DNA from: Nevskiaceae bacterium
GTDB taxonomy: Bacteria; Pseudomonadota; Gammaproteobacteria; Steroidobacterales; Steroidobacteraceae
Direction of reading: 5' to 3'
DNA: 15,616 bases
Assembly (NCBI GenBank): GCA_031277355.1
Contig: JAITMN010000354.1
Location: 1-15,616, forward strand
The position numbers and the translations under genes were made by a program. Each line of letters starts with the position of its first letter. Position 1 is the stretch's first letter. Shown here one piece after another: positions 1 through 7,426 of the stretch. The notes beneath the pieces are model-generated. The model made no database searches, was not told the DNA's origin, and was given only the letters and a program-made list of their open reading frames with translations.

Positions 1-549
1 CTGGAAGCGCGTCCGCCGAATCTGGAAGGTCGCGGACAGGTGACGATCCGTGATCTGGTGCGCAACGCACTGCGCATGCGCCCGGATCGCATCGTCGTGG
101 GCGAATGTCGTGGCGCGGAGACGCTCGACATGCTGCAAGCGATGAACACCGGCCACGATGGTTCGCTGACCACCGCACATGCCAATTCGCCGCGCGATCT
201 GTTGTCGCGGCTTGAAGTGATGGCGTTGATGGCGGGCATGGATTTGCCGCTGGCGGCCATTCGTGAACAGATCGCCAGCGCCGTGCATCTGATCGTGCAA
301 CTGGGCCGCGCGGCCAGCGGTCAGCGGCGCGTGATACAGATTTGCGAAGTCACCGGTACGGAAGGCGGTCGCATACAGACTCAGGATTTGTTCCGCTTCC
401 ATCCGGGGGGTGGTGGTTCGCCCGCAGGTGAAGGCGCGTTCCGCGCCAGCGGCAATGTGCCCGAGTTCTATGACTCGCTGCATTTCAATGGCGCTGAGCC
501 GGATCGCAGTCTGTTCGACACGCGCGCCGACGCATCGGGTGCGCCATGA
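1..549 (+). CDS. tadA: Tad pilus assembly ATPase TadA/CpaF, C-terminal part (5' truncated by window)
   Basis: Open from base 1 in frame 1 with no start codon needed, so the gene begins outside the window. The visible 182 residues are the C-terminal half of a CpaF/TadA secretion ATPase of the VirB11/PilT-like superfamily, which powers assembly and secretion of Flp-type pili at the inner membrane. The Walker B region is seen as RIVVGECRGAE. It is followed by the family stretch ETLDMLQAMNTGHDGSLTTAHAN, here split for length as ETLDMLQAMNTG and HDGSLTTAHAN, and by the arginine-containing DLLSRLEVM helix. The Walker A P-loop lies upstream and cannot be seen. The last 55 or so residues are Gly/Pro-rich and probably disordered. 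The stop TGA overlaps the tadB ATG (ATGA), so the two are probably translationally coupled. The family call is secure; exact subfamily naming (tadA or cpaF) is a convention. Confidence 0.93.
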   Translation: MEARPPNLEGRGQVTIRDLVRNALRMRPDRIVVGECRGAETLDMLQAMNTGHDGSLTTAHANSPRDLLSRLEVMALMAGMDLPLAAIREQIASAVHLIVQLGRAASGQRRVIQICEVTGTEGGRIQTQDLFRFHPGGGGSPAGEGAFRASGNVPEFYDSLHFNGAEPDRSLFDTRADASGAP

Positions 550-1391
550 GTTGGCAGCCGCTGGTGTTGATTGCCGCAGGCGCGATGATCGCAGTGTGGG
601 CGGTTGCACTGCTCACGCTGCGCGGCGCGCGCGGTTACATCCGCATGCAACATCGTCTGGCCGACGGCGATCTGGCCTCGCAGTTCATCTTTCTCGACGG
701 CCGACGATTGGCGGCGGCTTCGGCGGCGCTGGGCATCGCGTTCGCGCTGCTGGCCGTGCTCACGCGCATGCCCTGGCCGCTGGCCGTGCTCGCGTTCATC
801 GCCGGACTGATGAGTCCCCGCATCCTCACGCTCTGGCTGCAAAAGACTCGCCGCAAACGGCTGTACGCGCAGCTTCCCGACGCCTTGCAGACCTGGGCGG
901 GATTGCTCGGCGCAGGGCAGGGCATCGGCAGTTCGCTGTTGCAGTTGGCGGCGCGGCAACCCCGGCCTCTGGGCGATGAACTGCGCGTGCTGGTGCGCGA
1001 ATCGCGCATGGGTGTGCCGGTGGATGCTTCTTTCGACGCGCTGTGCAGTCGCATCGGTGTGCGTGATCTGGAATTGATGTCCACGCTGCTGCGCATCACG
1101 CAGGAGTTGGGCGGCAATCTGGGCGAATCGCTGCTGCGGCTGTCCACGCTGCTGCGTTCGCGTCAGGCCGCCGAAGCGCGCATCCGTTCGCTGACTTCGC
1201 AGGGCCGTCTGCAAGGCGTCATCGTGGGTCTGTTGCCGGTGGCGCTGCTGTTGGTGTTGTGCTGGATGGAGCCGGCCGCGATGTCGAAGCTGTTCACGCA
1301 TCCGCTGGGTTGGCTGGTGTTGACGGTGATGGGAATTCTGGAAGGCGTCGGATTTTTCTTCATCCGGCGGATAGTGGCTATCGATGTTTGA
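546..1391 (+). CDS. tadB: Tad pilus inner-membrane protein TadB (T2SSF domain)
   Basis: A 281-residue integral membrane protein of the GspF/PilC-like T2SSF superfamily. With TadC it should form the inner-membrane platform on which the TadA ATPase acts. Hydrophobic segments are visible at about residues 6-24 and 57-90 (IAFALLAVLTR then a second stretch) and near the C-terminus (LQGVIVGLLPVALLLVLCW and WLVLTVMGILEGVGFFF). The cytoplasmic T2SSF helical domain lies between about residues 105 and 225 and includes QLPDALQTWAGLLGAGQGI and ELGGNLGESLLRLSTLLRS, both characteristic of TadB. The start ATG is chosen because it overlaps the tadA stop. The gene overlaps tadC by 8 bases. Length and layout fit the family. 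Confidence 0.92.
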   Translation: MSWQPLVLIAAGAMIAVWAVALLTLRGARGYIRMQHRLADGDLASQFIFLDGRRLAAASAALGIAFALLAVLTRMPWPLAVLAFIAGLMSPRILTLWLQKTRRKRLYAQLPDALQTWAGLLGAGQGIGSSLLQLAARQPRPLGDELRVLVRESRMGVPVDASFDALCSRIGVRDLELMSTLLRITQELGGNLGESLLRLSTLLRSRQAAEARIRSLTSQGRLQGVIVGLLPVALLLVLCWMEPAAMSKLFTHPLGWLVLTVMGILEGVGFFFIRRIVAIDV

Positions 1392-2274
1392 ACTACTACA
1401 CATGCCGACCATCGCGTTGCAAGGGGCCGCACTGGGCATGCTGATCAGCGCCGTGGCGCTGACGCTGCTGTTGCTGCGATGGCTGAGGTCACGATCTGTC
1501 ATCGACACCGGACCGGGTCTGCCCTGGCAGATTCGGTGGGGATGGAAACCCTCACGCGCGTTGCTGCCGCTGATGCGTTATCTACCCGCGCTGATTCTGC
1601 GGCGCAGTGCGCAAGCGATGGCCGCAGAGCGTTGGGCGGCCAGCGTTTCGGGCGAGCGGTGGCTCGCGATTCGCTGTACGCAATCGTTGATGGCGTCGTG
1701 CATCGCAGGCGTTGCCGCAGGGATACTTGGCTTCTCGATCACAACGGCAATGCCTGTGGCCGCCATCGCAACGTTTCTGGCGTCGGCAGACTGGATACGC
1801 CGCCGCCGCATGCTGCGCGATCAGGCCATTGCGCGCGAGCTTCCAGCGTATCTTGATCTGCTCACCGTCAGCATCGAAGCCGGATCGAGTCTGACTGCCG
1901 CGATGCGGCTGATTGCCGGCGCTGCGCCGCCCAGCGCACTGCGCGATTATCTGGAACGTGTGTTGCGTCAGGTGCGGGCAGGCAGGATGCGCGCCGATGC
2001 CTTTTCCAGTGTTGCCGAACAATTTGATTCAGCGCCGCTGCGCACGCTCGCCACGGCGTTGGCGCATGGTGAAGCATCCGGCATGAGCCTTGGCGCGATC
2101 CTGCGCGCGCAGGCTGCGCAGCGCACCGCCGAGCGTTTTGCGCGTGCCGAGAAGCTGGCGATGGAAGCGCCGGTGAAACTGCTCGGCCCGCTCATTCTGT
2201 GCATCTTCCCCTGCACGTTCATCGTGCTGGCCATTCCAATCATCGTGAAAATGAAAGAGGCGCTGAGCTTATGA
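1384..2274 (+). CDS. tadC: Tad pilus inner-membrane protein TadC (T2SSF domain)
   Basis: A 296-residue membrane protein, the second T2SSF-family platform subunit of the Tad system. A hydrophobic segment follows the N-terminus (IALQGAALGMLISAVALTLL). A second lies around residues 100-140 and a third at the extreme C-terminus (LLGPLILCIFPCTFIVLAI). The T2SSF core is recognisable from ELPAYLDLLTVSIEAGSSL, the TadC counterpart of the domain, followed by FDSAPLRTLATALAHGEASG and RFARAEKLAMEAPVKLLGPL, which is very typical of TadC. The start ATG overlaps the end of tadB in another frame. The stop TGA overlaps the ATG of the next gene as ATGA. A later ATG at codon 7 is possible but the first is preferred for the overlap. 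Confidence 0.92.
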   Translation: MFELLHMPTIALQGAALGMLISAVALTLLLLRWLRSRSVIDTGPGLPWQIRWGWKPSRALLPLMRYLPALILRRSAQAMAAERWAASVSGERWLAIRCTQSLMASCIAGVAAGILGFSITTAMPVAAIATFLASADWIRRRRMLRDQAIARELPAYLDLLTVSIEAGSSLTAAMRLIAGAAPPSALRDYLERVLRQVRAGRMRADAFSSVAEQFDSAPLRTLATALAHGEASGMSLGAILRAQAAQRTAERFARAEKLAMEAPVKLLGPLILCIFPCTFIVLAIPIIVKMKEALSL

Positions 2275-2720
2275 TCATCTTTCGAGTCGAACACAATCGC
2301 CAGCGGTTGCCGGTTGAAGTGGAAATCTGCGAGTCGATGTTGGAGCGGGGCAGGGGGCTGCTGTTGCGGCGCTGCCCGAATCGCCGCACCACGATGCTGC
2401 TGAAACCCTGCTCCACGGTACACACAATGGGCATGGTCTATCGCATCGACGTGCTGTTCTGCGACGACGAGGGACGCATCCTGCGCATCGTCGAAGGGCT
2501 GAAGCCATTTCGCATCGCCACCTGCCCCGGCGCGACGAGCGTGTGGGAAGCCAGAGCCGGTTTTGCTGCCGATTGGGGTTGGCAGGTCGGCGACCGGATC
2601 ATGCCGTGTAGAGTCGCTGCCGATCACAACGCGGCGCGGCTTCCGTGGAGTTCTACCTCGTTGCGATGCTGGCCATGTTCCCGATGCTGCTGGGCATGTT
2701 GCAGGTGGCGCTGCTGCTGA
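2271..2720 (+). CDS. DUF192 family protein embedded in the tad operon
   Basis: A 149-residue open frame whose first 112 or so residues match the DUF192 fold: GRGLLLRRCPN, a core STVHTMGMVYRIDVLFCDD with DEGRILRIVEGLKPF, and the closing ATSVWEARAG followed by WQVGDRI. The molecular function of DUF192 proteins is not established. This one lacks a clear signal peptide, unlike many DUF192 proteins. Start ATG 2271 overlaps the tadC stop (ATGA), so it belongs to the tad operon. The last 25 or so residues are implausibly rich in Cys and Trp because they read through the first codons of the following TadE frame. The domain would end naturally near 2610, so the tail is either a readthrough artefact or the sign of a nearby indel. 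The family is likely; the role is unknown. Confidence 0.75.
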   Translation: MIIFRVEHNRQRLPVEVEICESMLERGRGLLLRRCPNRRTTMLLKPCSTVHTMGMVYRIDVLFCDDEGRILRIVEGLKPFRIATCPGATSVWEARAGFAADWGWQVGDRIMPCRVAADHNAARLPWSSTSLRCWPCSRCCWACCRWRCC

Positions 2721-3313
2721 TCGCCAATCATCAGGTTGATCTTGCCGCGATGATGGCGGCGCGCGCTGGAGCCACCGAAGGCGGCAGTACGACGGCGATT
2801 CGCGTCGCCTTCGCCAACGCACTGACGCCGATGTTTCTCCACAGCGCCCAGCGCGGCAACGCCAATGCGCTGGCAAGTCAATTGATTGAAGCGCGCGCAC
2901 GCGCATTGGGCGAAGTGATGATCTTCGGACAGATTCGTCTGCTGTCACCCAGCCAGGAGGCGCGCCGCACCTGGGCCATCGAGCGCGACGGTCAGCAGGT
3001 GATTCCCAACGACTCGCTGCCGATGCGCCTGCGCGTCAGCGGCGGCGCCAGCAGAAGCGACGGCGACCGTGATCGTGACCGCGACACCGACACCGACACC
3101 GACGCTCGCAGCACGCTGCTCGAAGCCAACACGCTGGAAGTCGAAGCCACCTGGTGCCACCCGCTGATCGTGCCGCTGGCCGGCCCATTGCTGATCGCCG
3201 CAACGCGCTGGCTCGACGACGAACCCCTGCACCAGCTCTGCTACGCCGCCGACCGCCTGCCCATTCGCTCGCGCGGCATCGCACCGATGCAATCAGACTT
3301 CATCGTCGAGTAA
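2645..3313 (+). CDS. TadE-like pseudopilin/pilus assembly protein (start uncertain)
   Basis: A 222-residue protein if it starts at the first available in-frame codon, GTG 2645. Residues 2-29 form one hydrophobic helix (EFYLVAMLAMFPMLLGMLQ onward), followed by an extracytoplasmic domain, the plan of TadE/TadF minor pseudopilins. In the same frame just upstream (2627-2650) the sequence reads QRGAASVEF. This matches a TadV prepilin peptidase site, with cleavage after Gly and Glu at +5. No start codon lies between that motif and an in-frame TAG at 2609-2611, so the true N-terminus is probably upstream and interrupted, or the leader is lost. Residues about 137-153 carry alternating Arg-Asp then Thr-Asp dipeptides. 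The stop TAA directly abuts the stop of the convergent nucleotidyltransferase gene. The family call rests on operon context and N-terminal pattern; the C-terminal domain is not recognised in detail. Confidence 0.75.
   Translation: MEFYLVAMLAMFPMLLGMLQVALLLIANHQVDLAAMMAARAGATEGGSTTAIRVAFANALTPMFLHSAQRGNANALASQLIEARARALGEVMIFGQIRLLSPSQEARRTWAIERDGQQVIPNDSLPMRLRVSGGASRSDGDRDRDRDTDTDTDARSTLLEANTLEVEATWCHPLIVPLAGPLLIAATRWLDDEPLHQLCYAADRLPIRSRGIAPMQSDFIVE
3057..3113 (+). repeat. Short tandem repeat coding RD/TD dipeptides in the TadE-like gene
   Basis: A run of near-hexameric units (GACCGT, GATCGT, GACCGC, then GACACC three times) encodes Arg-Asp and then Thr-Asp dipeptides in the extracytoplasmic part of the TadE-like protein. 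Gain or loss of a six-base unit would keep the frame and only change linker length. Acidic alternation of this kind suggests a flexible or metal-binding linker, but that is inference. Confidence 0.7.
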
Positions 3314-3907
3314 TCAGCGTGGAGTAGTCAGCGCCGCCAAATCCTCCGGCGTGTCGATGTCAATGGCTGCACTGGGCAGTTGAACGCGCTGCACTCGCGC
3401 CGCATGGCGCGCCAGCAGCACCCGCGCGCCGCCGTCGCCGCGCAGTGCATCAAAGTCGGGCAGACTCCAGCGCGGAAAGATGGCCGGCACGCCCACATGC
3501 CCCGCGTAAGCGGCGGCAATCAGATGCTCCGGCTGCGCCCGCCACGCGCTGATCAGCCGCATCAGATCATCGGCCGTCACCGCCACCTGATCGGCCAGCA
3601 TCACCAGCACGCCGTCGCAGCCCGCCGGCACAGCGCGTACGCCCTCGCGCAGCGAACTGGCAAGCCCTTCGTCCCAATTCCGGTTGATCACGATGCTCGC
3701 GCCCGAGTGTTTCAGCATCGGCGTCAGTTGCGCTGCATGCGCGCCGAGCACGACGGTCACCGCCCGGCTCACCTTCGTCGCCAACTGCACCGCCCGCTGC
3801 AACAGCGGCTGCCCGTCGATGCGCGCCAACTGCTTCGGCGATCCAAAGCGCCGCGCCGCGCCAGCCGCCAGCACCAGCGCATGCAGGTGCGGGCCGTCAG
3901 TCGTCAT
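3314..3907 (-). CDS. MobA/MocA-like NTP transferase (molybdenum cofactor nucleotidyltransferase family)
   Basis: A 197-residue protein of the NTP_transf_3 family. Members attach CMP or GMP to molybdopterin (MocA/MobA) or act as related sugar or cofactor nucleotidyltransferases in the cytoplasm. The N-terminal nucleotide-binding signature LVLAAGAARRFGSPKQL is clear. It is followed by NRNWDEGLASSLREGV, the metal-binding LVMLADQVAV, the mid-domain VGVPAIFPR, a GDGGARVLL loop and the C-terminal IDIDTPEDL that closes the active site in this family. ATG 3907 is preferred over a TTG at 3922 that would add five residues. It converges on the tad operon with no spacer and diverges from thrA. No xanthine dehydrogenase or CO dehydrogenase gene is in view, so the substrate cannot be assigned. 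MocA-like is more likely than classical MobA. Confidence 0.85.
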   Translation of the reverse strand: MTTDGPHLHALVLAAGAARRFGSPKQLARIDGQPLLQRAVQLATKVSRAVTVVLGAHAAQLTPMLKHSGASIVINRNWDEGLASSLREGVRAVPAGCDGVLVMLADQVAVTADDLMRLISAWRAQPEHLIAAAYAGHVGVPAIFPRWSLPDFDALRGDGGARVLLARHAARVQRVQLPSAAIDIDTPEDLAALTTPR

Positions 3908-3927
3908 GAACTCGTTTCCCAAACGTC

Positions 3928-3957
3928 TTGCCTCATCACCACACCCCCCCGTAAACT
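3928..3957 (+). promoter_or_regulatory. Candidate sigma70-type promoter for thrABC
   Basis: In the 94-base gap between the divergent nucleotidyltransferase and thrA there is a TTGCCT -35-like hexamer and a TAAACT -10-like hexamer separated by 18 bases. Each matches consensus at four of six positions. The spacer ends in seven cytosines. No leader peptide rich in Thr or Ile codons and no attenuator-type terminator is seen before thrA, so the E. coli type of thr attenuation is not apparent. This is a by-eye assignment. Confidence 0.3.
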
Positions 3958-3967
3958 TCTAAAGTTT
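3953..3967. promoter_or_regulatory. Short palindrome in the divergent mobA-like/thrA intergenic region
   Basis: AAACTT and AAGTTT flank a three-base centre, forming a perfect 6-bp inverted repeat of low GC content in the 94-base intergenic region. It overlaps the candidate thrA -10 box, so it could be an operator. It could also be chance in an AT-rich promoter region. Confidence 0.25.
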
Positions 3968-4001
3968 TTCCCCATTAAACAGCAAGTTCGGCCACATTTG
4001 A

Positions 4002-6491
4002 ATGAGCGCAACTGATCCTTCTGCCTGGGTCGTCCACAAATTCGGCGGCTCCAGCGTCGCCGACGCCGCCTGTTTCGAGCGCGTGGCCGGTATTTTGATG
4101 TCGCAGCCCACGCGCCGCCTCGCGGTGGTGCTTTCGGCCTGCCGGGGCGTCACCGACGTGCTGCTGAATCTGGTGGCGGCGGCCGAGAAGCAAGACCCCG
4201 GCGTTGCCGTCACGCTGGCCGCATTGCGCGAGCGGCATGCCGGCATTGCCCAGGCGTTGCTGCCGACCGCGCAGGCCAACGAGTGGATCAGCCGCCTCGA
4301 CCGCGATCTGGACGACGTGCAGCGCATCCTGCAAACCACCAGCCTGATGCGCTCCGCCGCGCGCAATGTCCACGATCTGGTGGCCGGCTTCGGCGAACTG
4401 TGGTCCACCACGCTGTTCACGCAGTACATGAAAACCCGCTGGGAATTGGGCAGCAATGTTCGCTGGCTCGATGCGCGCGATGTGGTGGTGGCCGAGTGGG
4501 GACCGCTTGGCCCGGCGGTGCAGTGGAGCCAGTCGCAACAAGGGTTGACGCAAGCCAACGTCGCGGATTTTCACGGCATGCTGGTGATCCCCGGTTTCGT
4601 TGCGCGCACCGCGCAGGGCGTGCAGACCACGCTGGGTCGCAACGGCAGCGACTTCTCCGCGTCGATCTTCGGCGCACTGCTCGATGCCGCGCAGATTCAG
4701 ATTTGGACCGATGTCGATGGCGTGCTGTCGGCCGATCCGCGCCGCGTGCCCAATGCGCAGGTGATCGACCAGCTCTCCTACAGCGAAGCGATGGAACTGG
4801 CGTACTTCGGCGCAAAGGTGATTCATCCGCAGACGATGGCCCCGGCCATTGGCCGCGCCATTCCGATCCGCATTCGCAACACGTTTGCGCCCGATAGCGC
4901 CTCCACGCTGATCTGCGCCAACCCCGCCTCCGCGTTGATGGTCAAGGGCATCACGACGATTGAAAACGTGGCGCTGATCAACATCGAAGGCGCGGGCATG
5001 ATCGGTGTGCCCGGCACCGCACATCGCCTGTTCGGTGCGCTGCGCGAGGAAAGCATCAATGTCATTTTGATTTCGCAGGGCAGCTCGGAACATTCGATTT
5101 GCTGCGCGATTCCCGGCCGTGAAGCCGAGCATGCCGAGCGTATTCTGCGCGCCGCGTTTGCGCGTGAATTGGATGGCGGACAAATCCAGAACGTGGAGTC
5201 TTCGCGCGGCCTTGCGATACTGGCCGTGGTCGGCGATGGCATGGCGGGCAAGCCGGGCGTATCGGCCAAGGTATTCAACGCACTGGGGCAGGCCGGCGTG
5301 AACGTGCGCGCCATTGCGCAGGGCGCGTCGGAGCGCAACATTTCTGTGGTCGTCGATGGCCGTCAGGCCACTCGCGCGCTGCGCGCCACACATTCGAGTT
5401 TTTATCTGTCGCCGAGCACGTTGTCGATTGGCGTGATTGGTCCCGGCACGGTGGGCCGTGTGCTGCTCGATCAATTGGCCTCGCAGCAGGCGCGGTTGGC
5501 GCGCGAGTTCAAACTCGATCTGCGCGTGCGCGGTATTTTATCGAGCCGCCGCATGTTGTTGTCCGAGCGCGGCGTGAACCTTGCCAACTGGCGCAGCGAC
5601 TACGAGGGCAGCGCCCAGCCCAGCGATCTGGCGCAATTCATCGAGCATGTGCGCGTGGACTATCTGCCGCACACCGTCATCATCGACTGCTCCGCCGATG
5701 AATCCATCGCCATGCATTATCGCGACTGGCTGGCGCAGGGCATCCACATCGTCACGCCGAACAAGAAAGCCAACAGCGCCGAGATGCACTACTACGACTC
5801 GCTGCGCGAGGCGCGGCGCATCGGCGCTTCGCATTATCTGTATGAGGGCACGGTGGGCGCCGGGTTGCCGGTGATTCAAACGCTGCGCGATCTGCGCGAA
5901 ACCGGCGATGTGATCGACAGCATCGAAGGCATTTTTTCCGGCACGCTGGCGTATCTGTTCAATGTGTACGATGGTTCGTCGCCGTTCTCGGCCATCGTGA
6001 AGGAAGCCAAACGGCTGGGCTACACCGAACCTGATCCGCGCGATGATCTTTCCGGCACCGACGTGGCGCGCAAGCTCATCATTCTGGCGCGCGAGATGGG
6101 ATTGCGGCTTGAGATGTCGGATGTGAAGGTGCAAAGCCTGGTGCCCAGTGATCTGGCCTCAGGCTCCATCGATGAATTTCTCGATGGCCTGAGTCAGTAT
6201 GATGAAGCGATGCGTCAGCGCTATCTGGCCGCGAAGCAGGCCGGCAAGGTGCTGCGTTTCGTGGGCCGCATCACCGCGCAGGGGCAGGCCACAGTAGGCG
6301 TGGTTGAACTCGACGCTAAACACGCCTTTGCGAATATCGCACTCACCGACAACGTCGTGCGCTTTGCCACGGCCCGCTACAACAACAACCCGCTGATCGT
6401 GCAAGGCCCCGGCGCCGGGCCTGAAGTCACGGCCGGCGGCGTATTCGGCGATCTGCTGCGCCTGTCTGCTTATCTGGGAGCTAGATTGTGA
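4002..6491 (+). CDS. thrA: Bifunctional aspartokinase / homoserine dehydrogenase I
   Basis: An 829-residue fused enzyme catalysing the first and third steps of threonine and methionine synthesis: phosphorylation of aspartate and NAD(P)H reduction of aspartate semialdehyde to homoserine. The aspartokinase half starts with VHKFGGSSVAD (Lys13 in the nucleotide-binding motif) and includes GRNGSDFSASIFGALL and WTDVDGVLSADPR. Two ACT-type regulatory stretches follow at about residues 310-465 (INIEGAGMIGVPG and LAILAVVGDGMAGKPGVSAK), the likely site of threonine feedback. The homoserine dehydrogenase half begins near residue 476 with the Rossmann motif IGVIGPGTVGRVLL. It carries VTPNKKANS, the signature GTVGAGLPVIQTL with SIEGIFSGTLAYLF, and EPDPRDDLSGTDVARK near residue 676. 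The length is close to E. coli ThrA. No good Shine-Dalgarno precedes ATG 4002, but the N-terminus aligns as expected. The stop overlaps the thrB start. Confidence 0.97.
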   Translation: MSATDPSAWVVHKFGGSSVADAACFERVAGILMSQPTRRLAVVLSACRGVTDVLLNLVAAAEKQDPGVAVTLAALRERHAGIAQALLPTAQANEWISRLDRDLDDVQRILQTTSLMRSAARNVHDLVAGFGELWSTTLFTQYMKTRWELGSNVRWLDARDVVVAEWGPLGPAVQWSQSQQGLTQANVADFHGMLVIPGFVARTAQGVQTTLGRNGSDFSASIFGALLDAAQIQIWTDVDGVLSADPRRVPNAQVIDQLSYSEAMELAYFGAKVIHPQTMAPAIGRAIPIRIRNTFAPDSASTLICANPASALMVKGITTIENVALINIEGAGMIGVPGTAHRLFGALREESINVILISQGSSEHSICCAIPGREAEHAERILRAAFARELDGGQIQNVESSRGLAILAVVGDGMAGKPGVSAKVFNALGQAGVNVRAIAQGASERNISVVVDGRQATRALRATHSSFYLSPSTLSIGVIGPGTVGRVLLDQLASQQARLAREFKLDLRVRGILSSRRMLLSERGVNLANWRSDYEGSAQPSDLAQFIEHVRVDYLPHTVIIDCSADESIAMHYRDWLAQGIHIVTPNKKANSAEMHYYDSLREARRIGASHYLYEGTVGAGLPVIQTLRDLRETGDVIDSIEGIFSGTLAYLFNVYDGSSPFSAIVKEAKRLGYTEPDPRDDLSGTDVARKLIILAREMGLRLEMSDVKVQSLVPSDLASGSIDEFLDGLSQYDEAMRQRYLAAKQAGKVLRFVGRITAQGQATVGVVELDAKHAFANIALTDNVVRFATARYNNNPLIVQGPGAGPEVTAGGVFGDLLRLSAYLGARL

Positions 6492-7426
6492 ATGTAACGA
6501 AGGTCACTGCCTTCGCGCCGGCCTCTGTGGCCAATGTCGCGATTGGCTTCGACATTCTGGGTTTTTCCGTCAACGCATTGGGTGATCGCGTCACGTTGCG
6601 GCGCGCGCCGGGCGGCAAGGTGCAGGTGCGCGCGATTCGCGGCGTGGTCGAAGACCTGCCATTGGAAGCGGAGAAAAACACGGCAGGCCGTGCGTTGCAG
6701 GCGCTGATCGAGTCGCGCAAGTTGCCCTTTGGTTTTGAGATGGAGATCGACAAGGGCATACCGCTGGCTTCGGGTCTTGGCGGCTCGGCTGCGTCGGCGG
6801 TTGCTGCGGTGGTGGCTGCGAATGCGCTGCTGGAAGAGCCGATGACGCGCATCGAAATGCTGGTCGCGGCGATGGAAGGTGAGGCGGTGGCCAGCGGTTC
6901 GCGTCATGCCGACAACATCTCGCCCTCGCTGTTCGGCGGTCTGGTGTTGACGGTGGGCATCGACCAACCGCGCGTGAAGCAGATTCCGGTGCCCGAGCAT
7001 ATCCATGCGGTGATCGTGCATCCGCACTTGCAGGTGTCCACGAAGCAGGCGCGCGCCATTTTGAGTCGCACGGTGAATCTGTCCGACTTTGTCTGGCAGA
7101 CGGCGAATCTGGCCGGTTTCATCTCCGGTTGCTACACCGGCGATCTGGACCTGATCAAAGCCTCGCTGGAAGACGTGGTGATCGAGAAGCAGCGTCAGGC
7201 GTTGATTCCCGGTTTTCCCGAAGTGCGCGCGGCGGCGTTGGCGCGTGGCGCGCTGGGTTGTTCGATCTCGGGCGCTGGTCCCACGTTGTTCGCGCTGTGT
7301 CTGGAAACCGATGCGCCTGCGGTGCGTGCGGCGATGGTCAGCGAATTTGCCAGCCGCGATATCAAGACCGATCACTGGATTGTGCCGGCGCAATCCGGCG
7401 GTGCGCATGTGGTGAGTTGCGAATGA
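6488..7426 (+). CDS. thrB: Homoserine kinase
   Basis: A 312-residue GHMP-family kinase that phosphorylates homoserine to O-phosphohomoserine. The N-terminal motif FAPASVANVAIGFDILGF is diagnostic for ThrB. The glycine-rich ATP-binding loop GIPLASGLGGSAASAV lies at residues 90-105. The C-terminal GHMP motif reads LGCSISGAGPTLFAL. The start is GTG 6488, inside the thrA stop region, with GGGAG about 8 bases upstream as Shine-Dalgarno. An ATG at 6492 is excluded because it is followed directly by TAA. The ATGA overlap with thrC indicates translational coupling. Confidence 0.97.
   Translation: MNVTKVTAFAPASVANVAIGFDILGFSVNALGDRVTLRRAPGGKVQVRAIRGVVEDLPLEAEKNTAGRALQALIESRKLPFGFEMEIDKGIPLASGLGGSAASAVAAVVAANALLEEPMTRIEMLVAAMEGEAVASGSRHADNISPSLFGGLVLTVGIDQPRVKQIPVPEHIHAVIVHPHLQVSTKQARAILSRTVNLSDFVWQTANLAGFISGCYTGDLDLIKASLEDVVIEKQRQALIPGFPEVRAAALARGALGCSISGAGPTLFALCLETDAPAVRAAMVSEFASRDIKTDHWIVPAQSGGAHVVSCE

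Noticed and set aside
468..1508. 346-codon minus-strand open frame
   Set aside because: It lies opposite tadB and its protein is a low-complexity Arg/Gln/His sequence with no family features; tadB has clear T2SSF features.
1968..2948. 326-codon minus-strand open frame across tadC, DUF192 and tadE
   Set aside because: It is antisense to three recognisable genes and has a compositionally biased product.
3908..4001. thr operon attenuator with Thr/Ile leader peptide
   Set aside because: There is no short leader frame rich in Thr or Ile codons and no GC-rich terminator hairpin in the 94-base gap.
3975..5474. 499-codon open frame on the minus strand
   Set aside because: It is antisense to thrA, His/Arg/Gln-rich without recognisable motifs, as expected for antisense frames in GC-rich DNA.
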